This document shows positions 51,629-60,643 of a stretch of DNA of 64,000 nt, in pieces; the stretch's first letter is position 1; every line of letters begins with the position of its first letter. The DNA is from Limnochordia bacterium (GTDB taxonomy: Bacteria > Bacillota > Limnochordia > Darwinibacteriales > DTU012), in contig SKJB01000004.1 in NCBI GenBank assembly GCA_007116145.1, positions 1 to 64,000 of the forward strand, written 5' to 3'. Both the position numbers and the translations under genes were made by a program. Below the pieces are notes generated by a model. The model saw nothing but the letters and a program-made list of their open reading frames with translations. It had not been told where the DNA came from and ran no database searches.

Positions 51629-52546
51629 ATGGATAAACAACGAATTCTCTCGATCACTGCAATCATGACAACCACCCTCTTTTGGGGTCTGTCCTATAGT
51701 AGCACAAAAACAGTCCTTGCTGTATTAAGCCCAGCCCAAATTGGGTTTTTCCGTTTTCTCATAGCAGCCTTAATCTGGAATGTGATCTGTTACAAACCTA
51801 CACCAATTCAACCCAAGCTTCGCAAACGAGTTATTATCGCTGGACTGGTTGGGATCCCCGTTTATTTCTTATTTGAGAATACTGGGTTAACTCTAACATC
51901 CGCGATTAATGGTTCACTGATCATCTCAACAATACCTGCCTTAAATGGCTTGATTGGGTTTTGCTTGTTGAGAGAACGATTACCGAAACAACAGTTAGCC
52001 GGTGTTCTTTGCTCCATTCTTGGGGTCTTTGCGATCATACTTAGCCAAACCTCTGGTCTGAACGGTAATTTACTGGGAAACATATTAATGATCGGCGCTG
52101 CCTGTTCATGGGTTGTCTTTACACGTATCAACCAACCATTAGTACAGGAACTTTCCACGCCAATATTAATGAAGTGGCATAGCACTATTGGGGCACTCGC
52201 CTTTGCCCTAATTACCTTTCCTGAAGGTCGGTGGCAGGATATCTCACCTGCTGATCTTACACTCAATGTTTGGATGCATCTATTGTTTCTTGGTATTTTT
52301 TGTTCAGCCATCGCTTATGTATTCTACTTGTTCGCCCAGCGAAATCTCGGAATTACAGCAACAACTACATTTCTAAACACAGTACCCGTATTTGGTGTAC
52401 TAGGAGGTTATTTTTTACTTAACGAAAAGTTAACATTGCTTCAATTTCTCGGTGGACTTGTCGTAATTTTTGGAGTTTGGCTCGTTACAAAAGAAGCAAA
52501 AAAAAGAGAAATAGAAGTGCAAATAGCACCCTCTATTTCTCATTAG
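51629..52546 (+). CDS. EamA (DMT superfamily) transporter
   Basis: A 305-residue carrier with ten membrane helices in two EamA repeats; the first includes LFWGLSYSSTKTVL, and the second ends FGVLGGYFLLNEKLTLLQFLGGLVVIFGVWL. Members export amino acids, metabolites or drugs, and the substrate cannot be told. GGAGCTGTCT precedes ATG 51629. It is in operon with the exonuclease gene. Confidence 0.88.
   Translation: MDKQRILSITAIMTTTLFWGLSYSSTKTVLAVLSPAQIGFFRFLIAALIWNVICYKPTPIQPKLRKRVIIAGLVGIPVYFLFENTGLTLTSAINGSLIISTIPALNGLIGFCLLRERLPKQQLAGVLCSILGVFAIILSQTSGLNGNLLGNILMIGAACSWVVFTRINQPLVQELSTPILMKWHSTIGALAFALITFPEGRWQDISPADLTLNVWMHLLFLGIFCSAIAYVFYLFAQRNLGITATTTFLNTVPVFGVLGGYFLLNEKLTLLQFLGGLVVIFGVWLVTKEAKKREIEVQIAPSISH
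52506..52541 (+). terminator. Hairpin at the end of the EamA gene
   Basis: GAGAAATAGA (52506-52515) with TCTATTTCTC (52532-52541), nested with GTGC/GCAC. It lies within the last codons. No T-run follows. Confidence 0.5.
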
Positions 52547-52590
52547 CTTCTCATTTACAGCGTATTTCTGCGTCGAGTTAATTCACGAAT

Positions 52591-54393
52591 TTACGAATTT
52601 ACAAAACTTTCCATTTCACTAAGCTGTTGTTCAAACACTTGCATTGCTGCTACAATGGGCTGAGAAGATGTCATATCCACACCTGCACGTTTGAGCAAGT
52701 TCAGTGGATAATCAGATCCACCACTAGAGAGGAAATCTAAATACCGTTTAACCGCTGGTTCTCCTTCTGTTAGGATCTGCTGAGCAAGAGCAACGGCTGC
52801 CGAGAAACCAGTAGCATACTTATAGACATAGAATGGACGATAAAAATGTGGGATTCTTGCCCACTCCATCGCAATTTCCTCATCTACGACTACATCCGGT
52901 CCATAGTATTTCTGATTTAACTCGTAATAGGCCTTAGACAGACTCTCCGCTGTCATCGGAATACCTTGTCCTATTTTGTCATGGACAATCATTTCATATT
53001 CAGCAAACATGGTCTGACGAAAAACTGTACCACGAAACTGTTCGAGATAGTGATTTAGTAAATACATTTTTTGTTTAGGATCCGTCGTCTTTTTCAGTAA
53101 GTCAGCCATTACCAATGCTTCATTCAGTGTAGACGCTACCTCTGCTACAAAAATAGTGTATTGAGCATTCACAAATTCCTGATGCGTATCCGAGTAAAAC
53201 GAATGCATAGCGTGACCCATTTCATGAGCTAGCGTAAACATGTTATCAATATTGTCCTGATAATTCATTAGTACAAAAGGATGGACACCATACGCTCCCC
53301 AAGAATAAGCACCACTCGTCTTGCCTTTACTTTCAAACCAGTCAATCCACCCCTCTTGAAATCCTACGGATAAGTCGTTTATGTAGTGCTCTCCTAACGG
53401 ACGTAACCCTTCTTTGACCATTTCAACCGCTTGTGTGTACGGAATCTTCATATCTACATCCTTGACCATGGGCACATATATGTCATACATATGTAATTCA
53501 TCAACCGCTAGCAACTGTTTGCGTAACTTCGTATAACGGTAAAATAGGGGTAGATGATCATGGACTGTCTGAATAAGATTATGATATACCTCTGGTTGCA
53601 CATTATCTCCATCTAGGGCAGCCTCTAGTGACGAGTTATATTTGCGCGTTTTGGAGAAAAAGAGTGTCTTTTTAACGGATGCTGTGAAGGTCGTCGCCAA
53701 AGTGTTTTTCCATTGCCCATATGTTGAATACATACTATAAAATGCTGCTTGTCGCACTTTACGATTGGGGTTTTCCATAAAGTGGATATACCGACCATGC
53801 GTTAATTCTACCTCGTTTCCACTCTCATCCTGGATAGAAGGAAATCTTAAATCGGCATTATTAAACATCCGGAATATATTACCAGGTGCCTGCGCCAGTT
53901 CACTAGCACTTGCTAACAACTCCTCCTGCTCTGTGGGTAAGGTATGTGGTTTTGTGCGAATTATGTTCTCTAGATAGTGCTGATATAGATTTAAGCTTGG
54001 AGTATTCTTAACCCAATCCATGACCTCCGTTTCATCCAAACTAAGGATTTCTGGTTCGACAAAGGCCGAAGCACTAGAGGCTGTAACACCAAGATTCATC
54101 GCACGATCAGCAAACCCCTGAAACTTATCGTCTGCATTATCCTGGTCTTTACCCATCAAGGCATAGGCAATGATTTGATCAAGTAAACCCCCGATTTGAT
54201 CCTGCAACCGTAAGCACTCTAAAAGCTGCTTCGCTGTTTTTAGTGTACCTCTGAAGTTTTGAAGGCAAGCTAATCGATCCTTTGTCTGCGCGACATCATC
54301 TTCCCACGCTTGATCACTACTATAAATATCTTGTAATTTCCACTTATGTTCTTCCTGAATTTCACTGCGTGCTTGTAATTTACGGGTTTCCAA
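52591..54393 (-). CDS. pepF: Oligoendopeptidase F (M3 metallopeptidase)
   Basis: A 600-residue cytosolic zinc peptidase that degrades oligopeptides. It starts near RSEIQEEHKWKLQDIYSS, the usual N-terminus, and has the HExxH site in TLAHEMGHAMHSFYSD with the later Glu in VAEVASTLNEALV. I prefer TTG 54393, after a GAGAGGA site; ATG 54411 has none, and longer frames up to 54495 run into the next gene. It is read leftward alone. Confidence 0.92.
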   Translation of the reverse strand: METRKLQARSEIQEEHKWKLQDIYSSDQAWEDDVAQTKDRLACLQNFRGTLKTAKQLLECLRLQDQIGGLLDQIIAYALMGKDQDNADDKFQGFADRAMNLGVTASSASAFVEPEILSLDETEVMDWVKNTPSLNLYQHYLENIIRTKPHTLPTEQEELLASASELAQAPGNIFRMFNNADLRFPSIQDESGNEVELTHGRYIHFMENPNRKVRQAAFYSMYSTYGQWKNTLATTFTASVKKTLFFSKTRKYNSSLEAALDGDNVQPEVYHNLIQTVHDHLPLFYRYTKLRKQLLAVDELHMYDIYVPMVKDVDMKIPYTQAVEMVKEGLRPLGEHYINDLSVGFQEGWIDWFESKGKTSGAYSWGAYGVHPFVLMNYQDNIDNMFTLAHEMGHAMHSFYSDTHQEFVNAQYTIFVAEVASTLNEALVMADLLKKTTDPKQKMYLLNHYLEQFRGTVFRQTMFAEYEMIVHDKIGQGIPMTAESLSKAYYELNQKYYGPDVVVDEEIAMEWARIPHFYRPFYVYKYATGFSAAVALAQQILTEGEPAVKRYLDFLSSGGSDYPLNLLKRAGVDMTSSQPIVAAMQVFEQQLSEMESFVNS

Positions 54394-54451
54394 CTTTATC
54401 CGTCCTCTCATATAATCTGCTACTATCGTATATAGCCCTTTGTTTATCTGT

Positions 54452-54949
54452 CTACTCTCTTCTGCGATCAGAGCTCTTACTGACAGATGCAACAATCACG
54501 ATGATCATCGCAGGCCAAAAAAGAATAAACAAGATAGAAGCAGCCGAATACACAAATTGACCGCTGCTCTCACCGCTGCTCATAAATAGTTCTAGATAAG
54601 GGAGCGAGAAGAACATTCCAAAGAAGATCAGCATCTTGCCAAATTGCACATCATTTTTATCGATGTTCGCCCGTGTTTTCCGTAAACCATAGCCAATGAT
54701 CAATAGTGGCCAGATATTAAAGAGCACATCGAAAGCACTCATATCGATGATCGTAAGCTGGTTCAACAACCAGATAACAGCAGTATAGACCACAATCCCT
54801 ACCAGCCACTTTGCTGCACGGATTAGCGATGCCTTCCAATTGAAGGTAATGGATTCTCGTGCTAAGATGTGGATAAAAAGATAGTGAAACACAAACAGTA
54901 TACCAAGAAACAAACAGATAAAAAAGAGATAGATCATACTTGGATGCAT
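54452..54949 (-). CDS. Small membrane protein, unknown
   Basis: A 165-residue protein with four hydrophobic segments (MIYLFFICLFLGILFVFHYL, then WLVGIVVYTAVIWLL, LFNIWPLLIIGYGL and the C-terminal FVYSAASILFILFWPAM) and a charged tail SKSSDRRRE. It resembles small uncharacterised membrane proteins with a GYGLRK turn, also seen in LiaI/LiaF-like families, but no firm assignment is possible. AGGAGGG precedes ATG 54949. pepF follows. Confidence 0.7.
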   Translation of the reverse strand: MHPSMIYLFFICLFLGILFVFHYLFIHILARESITFNWKASLIRAAKWLVGIVVYTAVIWLLNQLTIIDMSAFDVLFNIWPLLIIGYGLRKTRANIDKNDVQFGKMLIFFGMFFSLPYLELFMSSGESSGQFVYSAASILFILFWPAMIIVIVASVSKSSDRRRE

Positions 54950-55079
54950 TAAAACCCTCCTATGGTTGGTTTAACACCTCTATTATACACCATTAATCGC
55001 AAATTAGCACCATTCGTTTCACTTAAATCAAGCCAGTAACGCAGACAAAGTTAAATCATTATTAACTTGAAAAAAAAGA

Positions 55080-55109
55080 TTGACACGGAGCCCTGTTATC
55101 CTGTATCTT
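55080..55109 (+). promoter_or_regulatory. Promoter of the speD leader and speD
   Basis: Perfect -35 TTGACA (55080-55085), 18-base spacer, -10 TATCTT (55104-55109). The RNA would start near 55116, giving a 200-base leader before speD that contains the 35-codon ORF. Confidence 0.6.
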
Positions 55110-55187
55110 AGTATTTGAGACTAGTTTATTCTAACAGAGATTTACAACTTCAAGGAATAGAAATTCCAAACGTAGGAGGTGACGGGA

Positions 55188-55295
55188 ATGGATAGTGGCT
55201 CAGAACGAACGCCGCTGGGTAATCAAAGATTCACAGACAAAAAACAAAAACAAGCGGAGAGACCATTCTCATCATCGTATTTGAGGTGGTTTTAA
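55188..55295 (+). CDS. 35-residue leader peptide upstream of speD
   Basis: The site TAGGAGGTGACGGGA before ATG 55188 is almost fully complementary to the 16S anti-SD. The peptide starts MDSGSERTPLGNQRF, is basic in the middle (DKKQKQAER) and ends SSSYLRWF. The stop is 21 bases before the speD TTG; CCC just after the stop can pair with GGG in the speD ribosome site GGGAGG, so translation may be coupled. The first seven residues match those of the mgtE leader (MD[A/S]G[P/S]ER). Polyamine control by leader peptides is known for speF and eukaryotic AMD1; here it is inferred. Confidence 0.6.
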   Translation: MDSGSERTPLGNQRFTDKKQKQAERPFSSSYLRWF

Positions 55296-55316
55296 CCCCT
55301 ATGGGAGGAATTATAA

Positions 55317-55757
55317 TTGGCAAACAATATCAAAGAAAGTTTTTTCGTCGATACCACAGAAACAAATTCGGCTTACTCTACTTTTGGTAGACACATGGTC
55401 GTAGATTTTTGGGGTGTTGATTATGCACGTTTAAACAATAAGTTGTGGTTACAACAACAACTTATGGAAGCAGCCACGCGCTGTGGTGCTTCGGTTTTAT
55501 CTGTACAATCCCAGCAATTCCAACCGCAAGGAGTTACAGTCTTAGTTATGTTGTCTGAAAGTCACATTTCTATCCATACCTATCCCGAAAAGGAATTTGC
55601 AGCTGTTGATTGTTTTACATGTGGCGAATCTGTCGATCCTCAAGTAGCCCTTGCTTATTTAGTCGAGGTTATGAAGCCAAAAAGCGTTATGGGACGAAAA
55701 CTTATCCGCGGACTCGGAGACTTCGGCGTAGAGGATGTTAGTGAGTATGAAAACTAA
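55317..55757 (+). CDS. speD: S-adenosylmethionine decarboxylase proenzyme SpeD
   Basis: SpeD decarboxylates SAM to give the aminopropyl donor for spermidine. The 146-residue proenzyme of the short bacterial type cleaves itself before Ser82 (LSESHISIHTYPE) to make the pyruvoyl cofactor; the catalytic Cys lies in DCFTCG. TTG 55317 is eight bases after GGGAGG. No speE or speA is adjacent. The N-terminus is about 20 residues longer than in T. maritima. Confidence 0.95.
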   Translation: MANNIKESFFVDTTETNSAYSTFGRHMVVDFWGVDYARLNNKLWLQQQLMEAATRCGASVLSVQSQQFQPQGVTVLVMLSESHISIHTYPEKEFAAVDCFTCGESVDPQVALAYLVEVMKPKSVMGRKLIRGLGDFGVEDVSEYEN

Positions 55758-55771
55758 CACGTTGGTCTAAT

Positions 55772-55807
55772 GCTTCTAAGGTACCTATTACCTTCGAAGC
55801 TTTTTTT
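55772..55807 (+). terminator. Terminator of speD
   Basis: GCTTC/GAAGC and AAGGT/ACCTT form a stem with small internal loops, followed by seven T (55801-55807). Confidence 0.85.
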
Positions 55808-55873
55808 ATACACAGGAAACACCTATCTTTTGTAGAAGTAAGTGTTAAAGTTGCTAGGCAAAGGTGGATGGTT

Positions 55874-58009
55874 ATGAGTACTCCAAGCGTTTTTGCACTG
55901 GATATTGGCACACGTAAGATTGCAGGGTTAATCCTGGAAAAACAGCAGGACAGTTTTTTTATTCAAGAAGCAGTAATTAGAGAACAATTACCTGGGGCTA
56001 TGCACGATGGACAAATTCATGATATTGGCCGCGTAGCGCAGACTATTATTCAAGTAAAAGATGAGCTATCAGAAAAGATTGGCCTACCGTTACACAGTGC
56101 AGCCGTTGCTGCAGCGGGTCGATCTCTTCTCACGTGTCATGGGCAAGCTCGGCAGGCACTGTCCATGAATCAAGAAATAACCCCAGTCCAAGAAAAAACA
56201 TTAGAACTATCTAGCGTTCAGAATGCATTACATAAAGTACCAACGAACAACACTAAAAAGAATTCTGTTAATAGCTACTTATGTGTTGGATACACAGTGA
56301 TTAAGAGTTTGTTAGATGATCAACCCATTGCCAAGCTCGCGGGACATCGGGGACAATGGGCGTCGGTTGAGGTTATTGCTACCTTCCTGCCTAAGGTGGT
56401 AGTGAATTCACTAGCCACGGCACTAAAACAGGCAAAACTAGAAATGCAATCACTAACCTTAGAGCCGATAGCTGCCATTCACACTGTGGTACCGGATACC
56501 ATGCGGATGCTAAACCTAGCCTTAGTAGACATTGGTGCTGGGACTTCAGATATAGCAATTACTCGCGATGGCACGATTAAGGCCTATGGCATGGTGCCAG
56601 AAGCAGGGGATGAGATAACAACTGCCATTGCAGACCATTATCTTCTAGATTTTATGACTGCAGAGAAAATGAAGCGTGCATTAACAACAGGTTTACCACT
56701 TGTCTGTCAAGATGCATTAACCAACCCGTTAGAACTCACCCAAGATGAACTCTCTACCATCATTGAACCCTTTGTTTCCGACTTAGCATTAAAAATTTGT
56801 AGCGAGATTCTAACTCTAAACGAAGACATCCCAAAGGGAGTCATCCTAATTGGGGGTGGTAGCTTAACACCAGGTATCGCCCAAGAAATAGCCAATCACT
56901 TAGAGCTACCAAAACACTTAGTGCGCATCCGTGAACGGCAAGCATTGACAAATGTTCTTGGAAATATGGAATTAGTCGGACCTGGCGTGATTACACCGAT
57001 AGGTATTGGTTGTAATCACTTAGATGGACTCTCTATGGAAATGCAAAAAATTACTATTAATGATACGAGTTACCCCTTTCTCAAGCTTCCGCAGGCCAAA
57101 ATCGGCGATGCATTATTTCATTCGGGTTACACGATTAGAGACTTATTCAGCAAGCCAGGAGAAGCTCTCATCGTAACCTACAATAATCAGAAAATAACCA
57201 TTCCCGGTAGTCTCGGCGACACAGCAAAGATCCTCAAGAATCAAAAACCAGCTTCTTTAGATACACCAGTAGATAATGGCGATGATATTCGACTTGACTC
57301 ACCCAGAGCCGGAAAAAACGGGTCGGCCTTTCTGAGAGAAATTCTACCCAAAACGCAATCAGGGATGAATGTGCGAATCAACGGAAACAACTATGCATTA
57401 TCAAGCAAAGTATTGGTTAACGGACACAAAAAAAACCTAGACTATGCCTTATGCGATGGTGATCATGTTACAACGCAGATTTTAGAGACCATTCAAGATG
57501 CTCTAGAAGCTACCAATACTTACACGCCATATACTCTTGATTACTATCTAAACAATCAAAAACGCTCTGTTATGCTAGAATACACACTGAAAGCCAACAA
57601 TGCCATTGCTTCCTTCGATGATAGACTAGTGGATAATATGGATATTGAATATAAAGTATATCCGACAACGATTAGTGATGTAACCAATTACCAAACGGAG
57701 CAAACAATTAGAGTGTATATTAATGATCAGGAGGTTATCTTGACTCCAACGCATGATCAAACGAAACCAATATGTAATGGCGAACACGTCTCCATGCATC
57801 ATGAGATTAACTCTAACGATCGCATTGAATACCATTATGAACCCCACAGCGGCTTTATTCTAAGTGATATTTTCCGAGTATATGAGCCATCAATTTCAGA
57901 AAAACATCGAAATATCCAGATAACGATCAACGATAAACCAGTAGGTTATACAGATTGTCTGGTAGATGGAGATAAAATCCAGTTTATAACAAGAGACAAA
58001 GCACGTTAA
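55874..58009 (+). CDS. FtsA/PilM-like actin-fold ATPase with long C-terminal repeat region
   Basis: A 711-residue protein. Residues 1 to about 390 match the FtsA/PilM fold: FALDIGTRKIAGL (phosphate 1), an SHS2-like insert, ALVDIGAGTSDIAI (phosphate 2) and GVILIGGGSLTPGIAQ (adenosine). The last 320 residues contain about six short beta-rich units with the pattern INx...LxxGDxI (for example MNVRINGNNYALSS, VYINDQEVILTP, ITINDKPVGY ending LVDGDKIQF), resembling ubiquitin-like beta-grasp folds. Similar long FtsA-like proteins occur in Clostridia and are not the cell-division FtsA, which lies in the dcw cluster. ATG 55874 follows AAGGTGG by six bases. Function unknown. Confidence 0.75.
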   Translation: MSTPSVFALDIGTRKIAGLILEKQQDSFFIQEAVIREQLPGAMHDGQIHDIGRVAQTIIQVKDELSEKIGLPLHSAAVAAAGRSLLTCHGQARQALSMNQEITPVQEKTLELSSVQNALHKVPTNNTKKNSVNSYLCVGYTVIKSLLDDQPIAKLAGHRGQWASVEVIATFLPKVVVNSLATALKQAKLEMQSLTLEPIAAIHTVVPDTMRMLNLALVDIGAGTSDIAITRDGTIKAYGMVPEAGDEITTAIADHYLLDFMTAEKMKRALTTGLPLVCQDALTNPLELTQDELSTIIEPFVSDLALKICSEILTLNEDIPKGVILIGGGSLTPGIAQEIANHLELPKHLVRIRERQALTNVLGNMELVGPGVITPIGIGCNHLDGLSMEMQKITINDTSYPFLKLPQAKIGDALFHSGYTIRDLFSKPGEALIVTYNNQKITIPGSLGDTAKILKNQKPASLDTPVDNGDDIRLDSPRAGKNGSAFLREILPKTQSGMNVRINGNNYALSSKVLVNGHKKNLDYALCDGDHVTTQILETIQDALEATNTYTPYTLDYYLNNQKRSVMLEYTLKANNAIASFDDRLVDNMDIEYKVYPTTISDVTNYQTEQTIRVYINDQEVILTPTHDQTKPICNGEHVSMHHEINSNDRIEYHYEPHSGFILSDIFRVYEPSISEKHRNIQITINDKPVGYTDCLVDGDKIQFITRDKAR

Positions 58010-58048
58010 TAAACAAGAGGAGGCCTGAGCCTCCTCTTGTTTATTAAC
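58005..58048. terminator. Perfect 20-bp terminator hairpin holding both stop codons
   Basis: Arms 58005-58024 and 58029-58048 are perfectly complementary with loop CTGA; the core is ACAAGAGGAGGC/GCCTCCTCTTGT. The TAA of the actin-like gene and the TAA of the convergent gene lie at the two feet. It should end both transcripts. Confidence 0.8.
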
Positions 58049-58652
58049 GTAACCAGCGTTTTTTACTTAAATTCAACCCAAAACGCAATAACCCATTGTA
58101 TTTGTCTTTGCTAATTAGTTTTAAACTGTGAAGAAAGGTCAAATCTCGTAGTAACCCCGAAACACGTGGTTCTCCTTCAGGCACTAGTAGATCCATATCG
58201 ATTAATCGCTTCATGATAGAATGATAACGTTCTGGTAAAGACTCCATCAAATAGAGCTCGTTGAAATCTGCAATAGCAGCTAGCTCTTCAGCTATCTCCG
58301 TACGCCGCTCACTCTCATATAGGGCTGCTATTTCCTTAAATTGCCAAACGTTTGCCCCAATTGCCGAAGCTAGATCAACCATGGCTACCTCGCTTCGAAT
58401 AAACTTACAACAATCGCGCAGAGCCATAGCGGGGTGAGCTAAGTAATAACTGACTAAACTATCTACTTTCACTTCATTATCTGCAGAACACTCTGCTTCA
58501 CTCATAATTTCAAACCAATTTAGTTTTCTAAATCTCTTTAATTGGGCTACTCCTTCAATCTCTGTTGCATCCTTATTATGGCATACTTCCTTATTCACTT
58601 TTGACTTGTTGTTGTTCTTCGCATTTTCCCTATTAGAATCTGATAAATTCAA
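58044..58652 (-). CDS. Hypothetical protein, helical
   Basis: A 202-residue protein with a polar, asparagine- and lysine-rich N-terminus (NRENAKNNNKSKVN) and a helical remainder including SLVSYYLAHPAMALRDCCKFI, AAIADFNELYLMESLPERY and LLRFGLNLSKKRWLR. I do not recognise the family. I start at TTG 58652, eight bases after AGGGAGG; the frame is open further up without a ribosome site. It follows the next gene (58774) in the same direction by about 120 bases. Confidence 0.55.
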   Translation of the reverse strand: MNLSDSNRENAKNNNKSKVNKEVCHNKDATEIEGVAQLKRFRKLNWFEIMSEAECSADNEVKVDSLVSYYLAHPAMALRDCCKFIRSEVAMVDLASAIGANVWQFKEIAALYESERRTEIAEELAAIADFNELYLMESLPERYHSIMKRLIDMDLLVPEGEPRVSGLLRDLTFLHSLKLISKDKYNGLLRFGLNLSKKRWLR

Positions 58653-58773
58653 TATTTTGGCCTCCCTTACTACCAACCCCTGGACATGAAGGACAAGGAC
58701 CCAAAATAGATTCACTAAGATATTCTACACGTTGCCACAAATTCCTGCAAATTTATTAAAAAAAACAATAAAT

Positions 58774-60036
58774 TTAGCGAAGAGTAGAATAACGAAAATC
58801 ACCAATAACCAACTGTAAGTCCGTTTTCAATTGCTTATATCGGCTATCAAGACTGCTAATTGAAACACCATACTTTTGCTGCAAAGCTCCTTTAACAATT
58901 GGATGTGCATTGATTTCTTGCATCGCATAATCAACAGCTGCCGCCCAAACTCCTGGTTTGCGGTAATTCGGCCGATGCGCAGAGCAAAAGTCGTACCAAA
59001 GTTGAATAGATTTATACATTTGTTCCCGGCGCTCTGCCTCAAAGTTAATCACTAACAAGAGCGCAACTTCATAATCGATAACCCGAGGCCATTGGAATGT
59101 TTCAACATAATCCAAATAAGTCTGGTAATCATCCTGCCTTTCAGGATCATCTGAGCTCTCTTCAAGAAAGTCCAGACAATCGGCAAATGAATATAAAAAT
59201 TGCTGTCTTCCTTTATCCATAACCTCGATTTCTTCTGTTGAAAGAAGCAACTCATCTTCGTCTACGATAATATCACCAGTTCCAGATGAGGTCTGGTAAC
59301 GAAAAGTAATCGGGCCACGCAAATTTACAACCTGATCATCTACAAGGGCGAACTCACGTCCACGAAGAAGACGACGGAGAACCTTACGGTAACTAAGAAC
59401 CTCAAAGATAAGCACGTTTTTACTGATTAAATCGACAACCTCATCCATCCACGATACGAATAGATAGCCATATTCGCGACAAAAATTACTAAAATGTCCT
59501 TGATAATGACTAAAAGCATACTCAATTCGTTTCTGCAAATAGCTATACGCTTCCTGTGATACGGCTACTATCGATGGGGTAGGTATGCGTCTAACACTAT
59601 CAAACATTACAAAGCGCCCCAAGAAAATATCACCTACCTGCAAGGAGTCACTCCAACAAATAGAGCGAAACCGCTCGCCAGTGATAAGATTCATTACCTC
59701 CGCATGGTCTGGGTTCACCTGAACAACTTGGTAGGGACTTAGATGACTTTGCCTCCAATTTCGTAATATCGCTTGATCGTTCTTCGTTAGAGTCTGTGGA
59801 ATCTGATCAAGAAAATAATCATAGACTCGCATATCAGCTGAGTGTTGACCCTGAATGTGATAATCCCAGATAAACCATTCGTAGAACATCTGTAACTCCA
59901 TTTGATCAAGAGCGTTAGATTCGGATATAGGATGGCCTAGATATTGTTCTAAGGCATCAGTCGATAACTCCATCCAACGCTCTTGTGTAAAGAAGGCCGT
60001 AACTTCTGCCCACAAACGATAATATTCTTTCCACAT
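58774..60036 (-). CDS. Hypothetical protein with SEC-C-associated N-region and C-terminal HTH-like domain
   Basis: A 420-residue soluble protein. Residues 30-60 contain ALDQMELQMFYEWFIWDY, a pattern found in proteins related to the SEC-C/YecA group, though no SEC-C zinc motif is present. The C-terminal 60 residues (PGVWAAAVDYAMQEINAH, then LQQKYGVSISSLDSRYKQL) look like a cyclin-type or helix-turn-helix unit, as in TFIIB-like or DUF6398 proteins. The function is unknown. AAAGGAGG precedes ATG 60036. Confidence 0.6.
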   Translation of the reverse strand: MWKEYYRLWAEVTAFFTQERWMELSTDALEQYLGHPISESNALDQMELQMFYEWFIWDYHIQGQHSADMRVYDYFLDQIPQTLTKNDQAILRNWRQSHLSPYQVVQVNPDHAEVMNLITGERFRSICWSDSLQVGDIFLGRFVMFDSVRRIPTPSIVAVSQEAYSYLQKRIEYAFSHYQGHFSNFCREYGYLFVSWMDEVVDLISKNVLIFEVLSYRKVLRRLLRGREFALVDDQVVNLRGPITFRYQTSSGTGDIIVDEDELLLSTEEIEVMDKGRQQFLYSFADCLDFLEESSDDPERQDDYQTYLDYVETFQWPRVIDYEVALLLVINFEAERREQMYKSIQLWYDFCSAHRPNYRKPGVWAAAVDYAMQEINAHPIVKGALQQKYGVSISSLDSRYKQLKTDLQLVIGDFRYSTLR

Positions 60037-60104
60037 AAAATTGACCTCCTTTGCAAGAATGCTTGATCTTAATTCGCACTCTCACTAGGAAATACCTGCT
60101 AAAT

Positions 60105-60566
60105 TTAGTCTAAAATTCTACCATCGTGATCAATTATGGTAAAACTCTCTTTCACAGATTGACGTGGCACACGAATGAAATCATACGGATACGTCATAAC
60201 CATAATAACAAAATCATCATCACCCGGGCTTTGCTGCCTAACAGTAATGAGTAAACCCGATTCATCCTGGATAACCTGATCAATAATAATCTGATATCCA
60301 CCCGTCGGTTGCCACCCAAGAGTAACGAAAATTGGAATCTCTTGGGAGAAATCCACTTCTGATAGATTTTCGTCTATTCCATGCGCTAACTCATCAATAG
60401 AGGCAAGCCACTCTTCTTGGGTAAAGCCGACAATACCAGTAACATCACTCGTTTCCTTCGTCCACTGCCAATCCTCCGTAGATCCTGCGCTTTGATACAA
60501 CACAGTTGACGACTTATTACCAAATAGCAACATGAGTATCACTCCAAGGACAACTACGCGTTGCAT
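60105..60566 (-). CDS. Secreted PrcB-type domain protein
   Basis: A 153-residue protein with a signal sequence (MQRVVVLGVILMLLFGN) and a domain with VTLGWQPTGGYQIIIDQVIQ, LLITVRQQSPG and TYPYDFIRV, which matches the PrcB (protease complex inhibitor-like) C-terminal domain. The role in Firmicutes is unknown. ATG 60566 follows AGGAGG by six bases; a longer frame from 60617 has no ribosome site. It lies 10 or more bases from ysxC in the same direction. Confidence 0.75.
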   Translation of the reverse strand: MQRVVVLGVILMLLFGNKSSTVLYQSAGSTEDWQWTKETSDVTGIVGFTQEEWLASIDELAHGIDENLSEVDFSQEIPIFVTLGWQPTGGYQIIIDQVIQDESGLLITVRQQSPGDDDFVIMVMTYPYDFIRVPRQSVKESFTIIDHDGRILD

Positions 60567-60618
60567 AAACAACCTCCTATCTATTACTAGTATATCAGAG
60601 TAATTACGATAACACAAA

Positions 60619-60643
60619 GATCGGCAGCTACGGCCTGCCGATC
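60619..60643 (-). terminator. Hairpin at the end of ysxC
   Basis: GATCGGCAG and CTGCCGATC form a perfect 9-bp stem with a seven-base loop, overlapping the last ysxC codons and followed by TTTG on the minus strand. It is a weak terminator at best. Confidence 0.55.

Noticed and set aside
55194..55220. Resemblance to the 5' end of 16S rRNA (TGGCTCAGaACGAACGC)
   Set aside because: The likeness stops after about 23 bases and the segment is inside the speD leader ORF. It is most likely chance.
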